NCBI GenBank assembly: GCA_017420605.1
Contig: JAFOIS010000077.1
Coordinates: forward strand, 1 to 16,716
DNA length: 16,716 nucleotides
DNA from: Lachnospiraceae bacterium
GTDB lineage: Bacteria; Bacillota; Clostridia; Lachnospirales; Lachnospiraceae
Reading direction: 5' to 3'
Positions 7,901 to 14,117 of the stretch are shown piece after piece (the stretch's first letter is position 1; each line of letters begins with the position of its first letter). A program made the translations under genes and the position numbers. The notes under the pieces are model-generated. The model ran no database searches and had not been told where the DNA came from. It saw only the letters and a program-made list of their open reading frames with translations.

Positions 7901-8604
7901 CTTTTTCCGTGCATCTTCCGCCCTCTCAGGATCAAAATCAGCATGAGCGCGGAAGCCCCCGCAAGAAAGCCGTACAAAAGCAGACTGCTTTCATCGCCCG
8001 TCTCCGGATAGACCGGGACCGGCTCCGCTTTCGGATACGCTTCCGCCTCATAATGCCAGCACCACGACTCGCCGCCGTCGGCATCCTTTTCCACACCGGA
8101 CCACGGGATCGTGACCAGGAACGCGGAAGAAGGCCGGTATCCTTCCGCGCTCGCCGTTTCGCTTACCAGATATACGCCGTGCGGCAGGTCCGAAAAAACG
8201 GCGTCTCCCTCCCTGCCGGTCGTCTGTGTGCGCGTAAATCCGCCGTCGACGCTCCCGCGGTATGCTTCCCTGACGGCCGCTTCGATCCGGCGCGGATCCG
8301 TCTTTTCATCAACGGTAAACCGCTTTCCGTCCGGTCCGAAGGAAAGCCCGGTCATTTTGCCGAAGCTTCCGGTCTCCGCGATCCGGTAAACGGTAAACGA
8401 AGCGCCCGCCACCGGCTTTGTCCCGTCCGCGCCGGCCCGGTACCGGATGAGGATCTTCCCCGGCACGGCCGGATCGACCGTCTGCGCGCTGTTTTCGGGC
8501 GATGCGCCGAATACAGGCAATGCCATAAGAAGAAGCACGAATAACAGAAGCGCCGTGCTCCCTTTCTTCAGAATGTTCATATTTTCACCATGCGATCCTT
8601 TCAT
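4936..8604 (-). CDS. Fused pilin and VaFE/CnaB surface adhesin with two signal peptides and two sorting signals
   Basis: The 1,222-residue product first has a signal peptide (about 10-33), then a CnaB-like domain ending in a W...YPK pilin-like motif (181-192). A YPETG sorting motif (199-203) follows, with a transmembrane helix (206-225) and the basic stretch RGRKMHGKRKK (227-237). A second signal peptide (238-263, ending AVFA) comes next, then an Ala/Glu/Gly-rich linker (264-375). The rest is a thioester-domain-like region (about 390-560, Cys424), CnaB domains (565-670, 672-790) with Lys569/Glu635 and Lys678/Glu762 as candidate isopeptide pairs, a VaFE-type domain (815-925), a fimbrial isopeptide-like domain (935-1085), a last CnaB (1088-1182) and a degenerate sorting signal, VPLSAGG (1187-1193), with helix and basic tail. 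It is probably a pilus subunit plus tip adhesin. The start at 8604 overlaps the sortase stop as ATGA, with GGAAGG upstream. Confidence 0.85.
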   Translation of the reverse strand: MKGSHGENMNILKKGSTALLLFVLLLMALPVFGASPENSAQTVDPAVPGKILIRYRAGADGTKPVAGASFTVYRIAETGSFGKMTGLSFGPDGKRFTVDEKTDPRRIEAAVREAYRGSVDGGFTRTQTTGREGDAVFSDLPHGVYLVSETASAEGYRPSSAFLVTIPWSGVEKDADGGESWCWHYEAEAYPKAEPVPVYPETGDESSLLLYGFLAGASALMLILILRGRKMHGKRKKPGVLTALALCMALLAGCLAGPAAVFAGTAQDGTAAEMTEDDAAADRSTPSEEGGAAAGDGGAEDGGNAAEGDGGAEDTDAEATGAETSPAGTEKDASSEAGAAEDTESVSEAEDTAPEGEDAAEKEAGGDVWIAQDPRIVDGMVGMDALPGATRGLHTETIVEGPMTYPYGAASPHLTTTGGTLVYCILPWSKAPGGKTVSFNSYEIASSTAGNLQLLAKLMYYGYGGAGNILTGTADEQMAVTHFALSRVWMVDMGNNHGESRWYWTGYTTLGAAGQAAVGAFLAQVKDLEPVKGTLYVAEYYNASGHKYQDLAYGSFATEPKGTGVKLKKVSACPAVSAGNRMYSLAGAEFALYTDEACTQSAKGAETGTDVLFRTDETGDTEEVKVLPGDYWIKETAAPAGFTSAPVKKITVPQQEETFTAEIADMPKNDPLTVLLRKVDEETGRPSDTLAGAEYTVCYYDVSMDTDPADSGEGPLFTWVFATDENGVIQFGEAWKKGGDPFVTDPGTGAAVLPLGTITIRETKAPEGYLLNDTVYVANTVSEVGGLVRTENLPDGETGAPAAERQIPVIGTTASVSPGGGSAVLPSEETVVTDRIAYAHFEPGKELTAKGTLRDAGTGEVLAADGAAAEMTFTAEEYSGIVDMTFTFDSTQLAGTDVVVFEEIYDGDTLIASHCDLADSAQTVHILSETVKPHKTVDKVSSAVGETRVWTVHCGVPADFHDGEGSLYMIRDVIDPEREEVAGKRLDYTGGLTLSLDGEALDPETDCAIEEPSEDNGMCLTVTFLPEGLTKLAQRASQPGNEDCIVLTYETVINENALAAEKIPNEAEVSFGRYGIVVTETTERPDVYTGEIRIRKMDEAGGGPLSGVVFALLDEDMQPVEKDGAAWIETTDEGGSAVFFGVADGVYYLRELRTVNGKMLLTGEVRVTVEEGKTEETELTVRNSAAVPLSAGGMGDGILYCLAAALSLLSLRLRRKEGRSHG
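7912..7926 (-). promoter_or_regulatory. Possible internal ribosome binding site and start codon within the fused pilin gene
   Basis: AGAGGG (7926-7921) lies six bases before an in-frame ATG (7914-7912) that encodes Met231. Initiation here would give a 992-residue protein starting MHGKRKK with a complete signal peptide. The codon just before it is AAG, one substitution from TAG. A former stop-start junction, like the TAAATG junction between backbone pilin and sortase, is therefore plausible. Confidence 0.35.
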
Positions 8605-9449
8605 AATGCAGGCCTTCCGGCCGCTTTCCCCCGCAGGATACGGACAAAGACCATTCCCGCCGGAATAAGGCAGCACAGGGCCATCTTAAAAAGCGCGGAA
8701 AGATCATACCGGACAGCCGTTACGAAAGCGCCCGGATATGCCGCTTCCGCCGGAGGGTCTTCCGCGCGTTCCGCGGTCACGATGAGCCGGTGGGTATTGA
8801 TCCCCGGCGGCGTACACGTATAGAGGGTAATGAGGTCGCGGCCTTCTTCCGTCTGAAAGAAAGCCGCTTCCACCGCCGGCGAAACGACGTTTACCGCCGT
8901 TACGGCATAGCGGTGTATCTCTCCCAGCACATGCACGTCGATCACGCTGCCCTCCGAAAGGTCCTGTATATCGTCGAAGATCTTCCGGGCGGTAAGCCCG
9001 GTATGTCCTGCGATCACCGCGTTGCAGCCCTCTCCGCCGACCGGCACGCCCGTACCGTACATGTGGCCGGCGGCATAGGCGAGCGTCTCTTCGCCGGTCC
9101 CGTGCAGAACGGGCACATGAAGGCCGATCGACGGGATCGAAAGATACGCCATGACCGGTCCGTTTACCGCCAGCACCTTCTCGTACGCTTCATCGGTCGC
9201 GCCCTCGCCGCGGTATACGAAAAACGTCTCCGCCTGCTCCCGGCGGATCCCGGCATTGTATTCCTCCGCCGCACAGCGCATCTCCCGGACTTTTTCCGCA
9301 CCGGCCCCGCGAAGCGCCGCCTCGTAGCTCCCGATACTTTCCCCCTGCCGAAGCGACAGGGCCGCCGAAAGGAAGACGGGCGCAAGGGCGCAGACGGCCG
9401 CCGCAAGAAGACAGCAAAAAGCCGCGTTCCTCCTTATACCGTCTTTCAT
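8601..9449 (-). CDS. Class C (pilin-polymerising) sortase
   Basis: The 282-residue protein has an N-terminal membrane segment (about 9-30), the sortase beta-barrel and a C-terminal membrane helix (about 250-270) with a basic end. This layout is characteristic of class C sortases. The catalytic triad is visible as His149 (IAGHTGL), Cys212 (LYTCTPPG) and Arg221 (NTHRLIV). The enzyme would cleave the sorting signals of the neighbouring pilins and join them to the pilin-motif lysine of the next subunit at the outer face of the membrane. No DP[FWY] lid motif is seen upstream of the barrel (about 60-100). The gene starts directly after the pilin stop (TAAATG) with no strong ribosome site, so translational coupling is expected. 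It ends with a four-base overlap with the next gene. Confidence 0.93.
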   Translation of the reverse strand: MKDGIRRNAAFCCLLAAAVCALAPVFLSAALSLRQGESIGSYEAALRGAGAEKVREMRCAAEEYNAGIRREQAETFFVYRGEGATDEAYEKVLAVNGPVMAYLSIPSIGLHVPVLHGTGEETLAYAAGHMYGTGVPVGGEGCNAVIAGHTGLTARKIFDDIQDLSEGSVIDVHVLGEIHRYAVTAVNVVSPAVEAAFFQTEEGRDLITLYTCTPPGINTHRLIVTAERAEDPPAEAAYPGAFVTAVRYDLSALFKMALCCLIPAGMVFVRILRGKAAGRPAL

Positions 9450-11234
9450 TTATCCGGCATTCTTCTTCCGGCGGGCGAAAAGACATGCAAGGACGGCAAA
9501 GCAGGCGGCCGCCGAATAAAGAATGCCGTTCCCCGCGCCGCCGGTCCGGAGCGCCGGCTGCGGATGGTTCTCCACGGTGATATACGCCGTGCCGCCCTCC
9601 GTAAGGAGCGCCTCTTCCGTGCCGTCAACGGTAACCGCCGCCGCGCAAAGTTCTCCGTCCACGGGCTCGTTTCCCGAAAGCGCAACGTCAAAGGAGGATC
9701 TCAGAAGCGAAAGCCCGTTTTCCGTCGTCAGTTCCGTAAAAGTATAGGTGTCTTCGTCGAGACCCCGCAGGATGAGGACGCCGTCCTGCGATACCCGGAG
9801 CGTATTCGTCCTGTCCGCTTTGCGGTCCGACGTTTTGTCGAAGGGATGGTAAATGCCGGAGCCCCTGCCTTCCTCCGCGAACTGCATCGTTTTTTTGTCA
9901 GACTTCCGTGTGATCCGGAAGGTGATCCGCGACGGGTCGTCCGCGCCTTTCTTCGTCAGTTCGATCCGGTAGGTAAAGACGCCCGGGATATTGCCGGCAG
10001 TCTCCGATTCCACCGCACCTTTCGTTTTCCAGGCAAGGACCGGCCGGTTGGTATTCGGATCGGTCTCCGACGCGTTCCGGTCCAGAACGGAATCCCATTC
10101 CACGACCACCTGGCCGCTTTGTGTCTGCGCGTTCAGCTTCGCAAGTCCGGCTTCAAGGAAGGTGACGGAAAACGAATGCTTATCCTCCGACACCGCAAGG
10201 GCATAATCCGTATCCTCCGCAAGGACCGTAAAGCCCGCGTATTCGGAAAGCTTCTCCGGATCGGCGATCTTCGGCCCGAGCTTTACGCTGATGAGACGTT
10301 CGAAGACAAGGCCTTCGTCCATCTCGTCGCGGACCACATATTTCTCATAGGCATGAGCCGCCGTGACGGCCGGCGCGGACGGCGCCGTGATCTGCCGTAC
10401 GGCCTCGCCGATCTCGGCGTCGTCGGCAAAAATGAGCGAGTCGCCATCGTCTTCGCTCACGATATACTTGGGGATCGTGACCGTACTGTTTTTCGGATAG
10501 ACCGTTACGTCGTAGAGCCACGAGGTGCCGCCGTCGGCTCCGGAGACGGAGACGTTCGTCATCGGCAGCATAATAAAGAACGGCGACGCGGGCGAATAGA
10601 CCGCCTCATCGGTGCCGGCCCGGCTGTTCCGGTCAGGATCCTCCGCAGGCGGTTTCGGCATATAACCGGACCAGTCCGTTTCGGCGACAAGATACAGTCC
10701 CTGCGGAAGACCCGAAAGAGAGGTGCCGCCGTCGGCTCCGGTCGCCGGGAATGTACGGGCCGCGCTTCCGGAGGCGCCGCGCACAAAGCCGCGTACCGCC
10801 TCTGCCCCCGGCACGGCGCCGGATTCGCGGATCCTGGCCGCCAGCGCATCAAGAAGGCTCTCCGCCGTATAGACCGTCTTCCCGCCGACCGTTTTGCGCG
10901 CCGGGTTTCCGAGGAGCGCGATAAAGCTGCTGTCGGCATTTCCGAAATATGTGCCGGTCCCGTTTTCGTCTGCCGCCGCGGTGATGTCCGCGACCTTGAC
11001 GGCCCGGAATACGATACCCTCCATGCCCGTATTGGAAACGGACGGATCCGGGAGAGCGTCCGCCGGACGCTCCCGCCCGTCGTTTTCCCTGATCTTATAA
11101 ATGGTAATGGAACCCGTCCGGTCCGGATCGATCACGGACGGCGCGCCGGACGATGCCGACGCGGAAACGCATAAAAGAAGTGAAATGAGTAAGCCGGCGA
11201 TGAGATTTCGTACGATCTTTCCCATTTTCCCCAT
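9450..11234 (-). CDS. Major (backbone) pilin, SpaA/FimA-type, isopeptide-forming
   Basis: This is the first gene of the pilus operon. The 594-residue protein has a Sec signal peptide (about 1-28, ending ASA). An N-terminal domain (about 30-245) closes with the pilin motif WLYDVTVYPKN (239-249), whose Lys248 should be the acceptor for sortase-made intersubunit bonds. Two further isopeptide-type domains follow (about 250-420 and 421-555; Glu501 in YTFTELTTENG is the usual CnaB catalytic Glu position). The sorting signal is non-canonical, ALRTGG (561-566), with a membrane helix and RRKKNAG tail. Overall length and layout fit FimA/SpaA shaft pilins. The ATG at 11234 is chosen because AAAGGAGGT lies at optimal distance; an earlier in-frame start would include that ribosome site. 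Confidence 0.9.
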   Translation of the reverse strand: MGKMGKIVRNLIAGLLISLLLCVSASASSGAPSVIDPDRTGSITIYKIRENDGRERPADALPDPSVSNTGMEGIVFRAVKVADITAAADENGTGTYFGNADSSFIALLGNPARKTVGGKTVYTAESLLDALAARIRESGAVPGAEAVRGFVRGASGSAARTFPATGADGGTSLSGLPQGLYLVAETDWSGYMPKPPAEDPDRNSRAGTDEAVYSPASPFFIMLPMTNVSVSGADGGTSWLYDVTVYPKNSTVTIPKYIVSEDDGDSLIFADDAEIGEAVRQITAPSAPAVTAAHAYEKYVVRDEMDEGLVFERLISVKLGPKIADPEKLSEYAGFTVLAEDTDYALAVSEDKHSFSVTFLEAGLAKLNAQTQSGQVVVEWDSVLDRNASETDPNTNRPVLAWKTKGAVESETAGNIPGVFTYRIELTKKGADDPSRITFRITRKSDKKTMQFAEEGRGSGIYHPFDKTSDRKADRTNTLRVSQDGVLILRGLDEDTYTFTELTTENGLSLLRSSFDVALSGNEPVDGELCAAAVTVDGTEEALLTEGGTAYITVENHPQPALRTGGAGNGILYSAAACFAVLACLFARRKKNAG

Positions 11235-11437
11235 GGATGACCTCCTTTCGGGCAATGCGGCCGCCGCCCCGCCGCATCGCGGGTCTTTGCGTAAACAGTC
11301 TGGAGTTCAATCGTACGATTACCGCGGACCGGCCCGGGTGATACGGACCGTTTCTGTCCTCATTGAGGCGTCACGGGGATCCTGCTGATCCCTTCCGGCG
11401 GCGGACATGCCGGATGACGGGCCTCCGCGGTGTGGAG
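11235..11437 (-). other. Long structured 5' leader of the pilus operon
   Basis: About 200 bases separate the predicted transcription start (near 11431) from the backbone pilin start. AAAGGAGGT (11240-11248) is a near-perfect ribosome site. The leader holds a perfect 12-bp palindrome, AATCGTACGATT (11309-11320), and a hairpin with a GGGATC/GATCCC stem and five-base loop (11376-11392). No convincing small gene or known riboswitch was recognised. The length suggests possible post-transcriptional control. Confidence 0.45.
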
Positions 11438-11467
11438 AGTATAGCGCAGAAATCCCCGTACCATCAA
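11438..11467 (-). promoter_or_regulatory. Predicted promoter of the pilus operon
   Basis: On the minus strand TTGATG (11467-11462) and TATACT (11443-11438) are 18 bases apart. The -35 element is imperfect, as expected for an activator-dependent promoter. It sits in the loop and first stem base of the hairpin at 11452-11478. Two direct repeats lie 20 bases further upstream. It is the best candidate between the oxidoreductase gene and the pilin gene. Confidence 0.55.
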
Positions 11468-11478
11468 GGTACGGGGAT
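11452..11478. terminator. Perfect 11-bp-stem hairpin (terminator or operator) overlapping the pilus promoter
   Basis: ATCCCCGTACC and GGTACGGGGAT form a perfect inverted repeat around the five-base loop TTGAT (minus strand). Read on the minus strand it follows the arg-oxidoreductase unit by 65 bases, and only three T residues come after the stem, so termination would be weak. The predicted pilus -35 occupies the loop, so a regulator-binding palindrome is an alternative explanation. Confidence 0.5.
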
Positions 11479-11487
11479 CGTGTGTGC

Positions 11488-11522
11488 ACAAAAACGGTAT
11501 TCCTTTGAACAAAAACGGTATT
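11488..11522 (-). promoter_or_regulatory. Two 14-bp direct repeats 21 bp apart, LytTR-type binding site candidate
   Basis: AATACCGTTTTTGT occurs exactly twice in the same orientation (11522-11509 and 11501-11488, minus strand), start to start 21 bp, or two helical turns. The core ACCGTTTTT matches the LytTR direct-repeat consensus ([TA][AC][CA]GTTN[AG][TG], 12-bp spacing) at all but one position. It lies about 60-90 bases upstream of the predicted start of pilus transcription, a normal activator position. No LytTR gene is in the window. Confidence 0.5.
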
Positions 11523-11524
11523 TT

Positions 11525-11540
11525 GCGGCTCCTCTGCCGC
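11525..11540 (-). terminator. Weak hairpin after the oxidoreductase gene
   Basis: GCGGC-AGAGGA-GCCGC forms a 5-bp GC stem two bases after the oxidoreductase stop. It is followed by AAAATACCG and then T5, so the T tract is displaced. It could be a weak intrinsic terminator for the arg operon, but the T run belongs to the direct repeat described separately. Confidence 0.3.
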
Positions 11541-11542
11541 CG

Positions 11543-12931
11543 TCAGTCAAACGGCAGCTTTGCCGGATCAAGAACGCCGTCTTCCCAGAGGGTCTTCCGG
11601 AGTTCCTCCGTAGATACGGCCGGAAAGCTGTCCTGCGCGTTCCTTACCGCCAGGGCGGCGGCGGTGCCCGCGGCCTGACCCATCATCATGCACGGGCCGA
11701 TGACGCGAAGCGCGCCCATAACATCCCGGTCCGCGCCAACGCACCGTCCCGCCGCGATCAGATTGTCGATCCCTTTCGGCAGGAGCGCCCGGTACGGCAC
11801 CTGGATCACGATATGCCTGCGCACGGCATTCGGGTTTCTGGTGTCGCCCATCATCGGATCGTAGCCGGATATGACGGGGTCCGGAAGGTCAAAGTTGTAC
11901 GTGGTCGCCGCAACGCAGTCGTCATATTGTTTTCCCGACAGCGCGTCGCCGATCGTAATGAAATACCGTCCGTCGATCCTCCGTGTCTCCCGCACGCCGA
12001 GATAATCATAGATCCTGCGGATCCGGGCGTTCTGAAATCCCGGAAAATGCGCTTTCATGATCCGGAAAAGCTCCAGGTTCTGCTTCCTGCCTTCGGCGAT
12101 CGCGCGGCTCACGGATTCCTCGTCTGTGCCGTCGACCATGACAAGACGGCTGGTATTCACCATGAAAACGTCTTCTTTCATCATGCGGACGGTAACGAAG
12201 ATCCTGGACGAGAGGGTCCAGATCCCTTCCTCCCGGAGGCGGTCGATGATCTCTACGAGCTTCGGAGACTGATGCGCGTTCTGATAAGAGACCAGCTCTT
12301 TCGCGTCAACATTTTCCACATGCATTTCGAGAGAGCAGGGCGTCATAAGACCGTCGGAGTCTCTTCCCTTGAAGACCGGGCATCCGGCCATTTTGCAAAG
12401 GTCGGCGTCCCCGGTACAGTCGGCGAATACGCGGGCCCGGATCCTCACAAAACCGTCTTTGCTGCAGACGATGACCGACGTGACCGCATTTCCCGACAGT
12501 TCCGCCTCCGCGAGGACCGTAAAGAAATAGACTCTGACGCCGTACTTTTCGCAGAATTCATCCAGCGCGATCTTCAGCGCCGTTTCATCGACGACGATAC
12601 CGGACGCCATGCGCGGATACCATCCGAAGGGGTTGAATGTAAGATCGATACTGTTGGGCTCGATGGCTTCCCCGCGTCCGATCAGATGATCCGTAAGTTC
12701 GTCAAAAAGTCCGCCGACCACACGGACGTGTTCCTTCGTTTCCTCATTCAGTTTCCGGCCGCCGAGCAGATGATCGATCCCGGCGGATGCCGCCGTGCCG
12801 CCGAGCGTGCCGGTACACTCTATTATGGCGACGGACAGGCCTTTCTTCGCAGCGCTGACCGCGGCCGCAAAGCCCGACATACCGCCGCCGCAGACAACAA
12901 AGTCATAACTGTCTTCACGAACGATGTTCAT
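11543..12931 (-). CDS. FAD-dependent oxidoreductase of unknown substrate
   Basis: The 462-residue protein starts with a Rossmann FAD-binding motif, VVCGGGMSGFAAAVSAAKKG (12-31), ending in the acidic Glu38 that binds the FAD ribose. Further FAD-family elements are RVFADCTGDADL and, near the C terminus, NLIAAGRCVGADRDVMGA. The sequence RETRRIDG is typical of the FAD_oxidored group (PF12831-like). The substrate cannot be deduced. No membrane segment or signal peptide is seen, so it is probably cytoplasmic. AAGGA precedes the ATG. The gene begins 22 bases after argD with no promoter visible between them, so it is probably co-transcribed with the arginine genes. Confidence 0.82.
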   Translation of the reverse strand: MNIVREDSYDFVVCGGGMSGFAAAVSAAKKGLSVAIIECTGTLGGTAASAGIDHLLGGRKLNEETKEHVRVVGGLFDELTDHLIGRGEAIEPNSIDLTFNPFGWYPRMASGIVVDETALKIALDEFCEKYGVRVYFFTVLAEAELSGNAVTSVIVCSKDGFVRIRARVFADCTGDADLCKMAGCPVFKGRDSDGLMTPCSLEMHVENVDAKELVSYQNAHQSPKLVEIIDRLREEGIWTLSSRIFVTVRMMKEDVFMVNTSRLVMVDGTDEESVSRAIAEGRKQNLELFRIMKAHFPGFQNARIRRIYDYLGVRETRRIDGRYFITIGDALSGKQYDDCVAATTYNFDLPDPVISGYDPMMGDTRNPNAVRRHIVIQVPYRALLPKGIDNLIAAGRCVGADRDVMGALRVIGPCMMMGQAAGTAAALAVRNAQDSFPAVSTEELRKTLWEDGVLDPAKLPFD

Positions 12932-12953
12932 ACTGTTCCTTTTTGCATGCCCC

Positions 12954-14117
12954 TTACGGCGCGATCGCCGAAAGCAGCACGTCTGTCGCCGTACAAAGCT
13001 CCTCTTCCGGAATATTGAGCGCCGGCAGGAGCCGCACCCGGTCGTGCGCCGTGAGGACCAGCACGCCCTTCTCCATGCACGCCGAAACGACTTCCTTCGC
13101 CGGCTTCACGGTTTTGATTCCTATCATAAGTCCCATCCCGGTCACCTCGAGCACGCCGGGCGCGCCGGAAAGCTTCGAGAAAATGAGTTCGCTTTTTTTG
13201 CGGACTTCCGCAAGGAGCGCTTCATCGATCCGGGAAAGGATAGAGACCGCGCCCGCGCAGGACACCGGATTGCCGCCGAAGGTCGAACCGTGATCGCCGA
13301 AGCCGAGCACCTTCTCCACCTTTTCGCCGAGCATGCACGCGCCGATCGGAAGACCGCCGCCCAGGCCCTTCGCCGTCGTCACGACGTCGGGCGTGATGCC
13401 GTAATTCATATAGGCATAAAGCGCGCCGCACCGGCCGTTCCCGGTCTGGACCTCGTCGACGATGAGGATGACGTCCTCTTTCTTCGCCCAGTCCGCAAGC
13501 GCGGTGACAAACTCTGCCGGCAGCGGCATAACGCCGCCCTCGCCCTGGACGCATTCGATCATGACGCCCGCGATCTTCGTCGTTTCCGCAAGCGCACAAA
13601 GTTCATTCATGTCCGGTCCGATATGCGCAAAGCCCGGGGTCAGCGGCTGAAACAGCTTATGGAACGCGTCCTGCCCGGTCGCGGCGAGCGTCGTCAGCGT
13701 CCGTCCGTGGAAGCTGTTTTTCATCGTCACGATGGTGTAGGTATCCGGCCCCTTTTTCTCCGCCGCGTATTTCCGCGCCACCTTGATCGCGCACTCATTG
13801 GCCTCCGCGCCGGAATTGCCGAAGAAGACCTTTTTCATGCCCGTCCGGGCGCACAGCATCTCCGCGAGTTTTGCGCAGGGCTCCGTATAATAAAGGTTCG
13901 ACGTATGCGGAAGCGTATGGATCTGGGAAATGACCGCCTCCTGCCAGACGGGGTCGGCGATCCCGAAGCTGTTCACAGCAATGCCGGTGCCGAGGTCGAT
14001 ATACGTCTTTCCGTCCGTGTCCGTGACCTTCGAGCCGCTCCCGGAAACGAGTTCGACGGGAAACCGCGCATAGGTATTGGCGACGTACGTCCGGTCCAGT
14101 TCCATGATGTTATGCAT
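12954..14117 (-). CDS. argD: Acetylornithine aminotransferase
   Basis: This 387-residue class III PLP-dependent aminotransferase converts N-acetylglutamate-5-semialdehyde to N2-acetylornithine with glutamate as amino donor. Family motifs are FFGNSGAEANE (98-108), FHGRT (137-141), VDEVQTGNGRCG (220-231) and TTAKGLGGGLPIGA (247-260), with Lys250 as the Schiff-base lysine. HGSTFGGNP and the C-terminal RLLPALNI are also typical of ArgD. The gene overlaps the argB stop by eight bases. AGGAGG lies about eight bases before the ATG at 14117; a second in-frame ATG 12 bases on is less well placed. Operon context supports ArgD over the related ornithine or GABA aminotransferases. Confidence 0.95.
   Translation of the reverse strand: MHNIMELDRTYVANTYARFPVELVSGSGSKVTDTDGKTYIDLGTGIAVNSFGIADPVWQEAVISQIHTLPHTSNLYYTEPCAKLAEMLCARTGMKKVFFGNSGAEANECAIKVARKYAAEKKGPDTYTIVTMKNSFHGRTLTTLAATGQDAFHKLFQPLTPGFAHIGPDMNELCALAETTKIAGVMIECVQGEGGVMPLPAEFVTALADWAKKEDVILIVDEVQTGNGRCGALYAYMNYGITPDVVTTAKGLGGGLPIGACMLGEKVEKVLGFGDHGSTFGGNPVSCAGAVSILSRIDEALLAEVRKKSELIFSKLSGAPGVLEVTGMGLMIGIKTVKPAKEVVSACMEKGVLVLTAHDRVRLLPALNIPEEELCTATDVLLSAIAP

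Noticed and set aside
8581..8676. Alternative starts for the fused pilin at 8676 and 8580
   Set aside because: 8676 would overlap the sortase by 76 bases and has a poor N terminus. The start at 8604 has an ATGA overlap and GGAAGG at good distance; 8580 remains a weaker possibility.
8790..11174. Long plus-strand open frame (794 codons) opposite sortase and backbone pilin
   Set aside because: It has the same Arg/Gly-rich composition, no ribosome site and no domain signature. It is a shadow of the two minus-strand genes.
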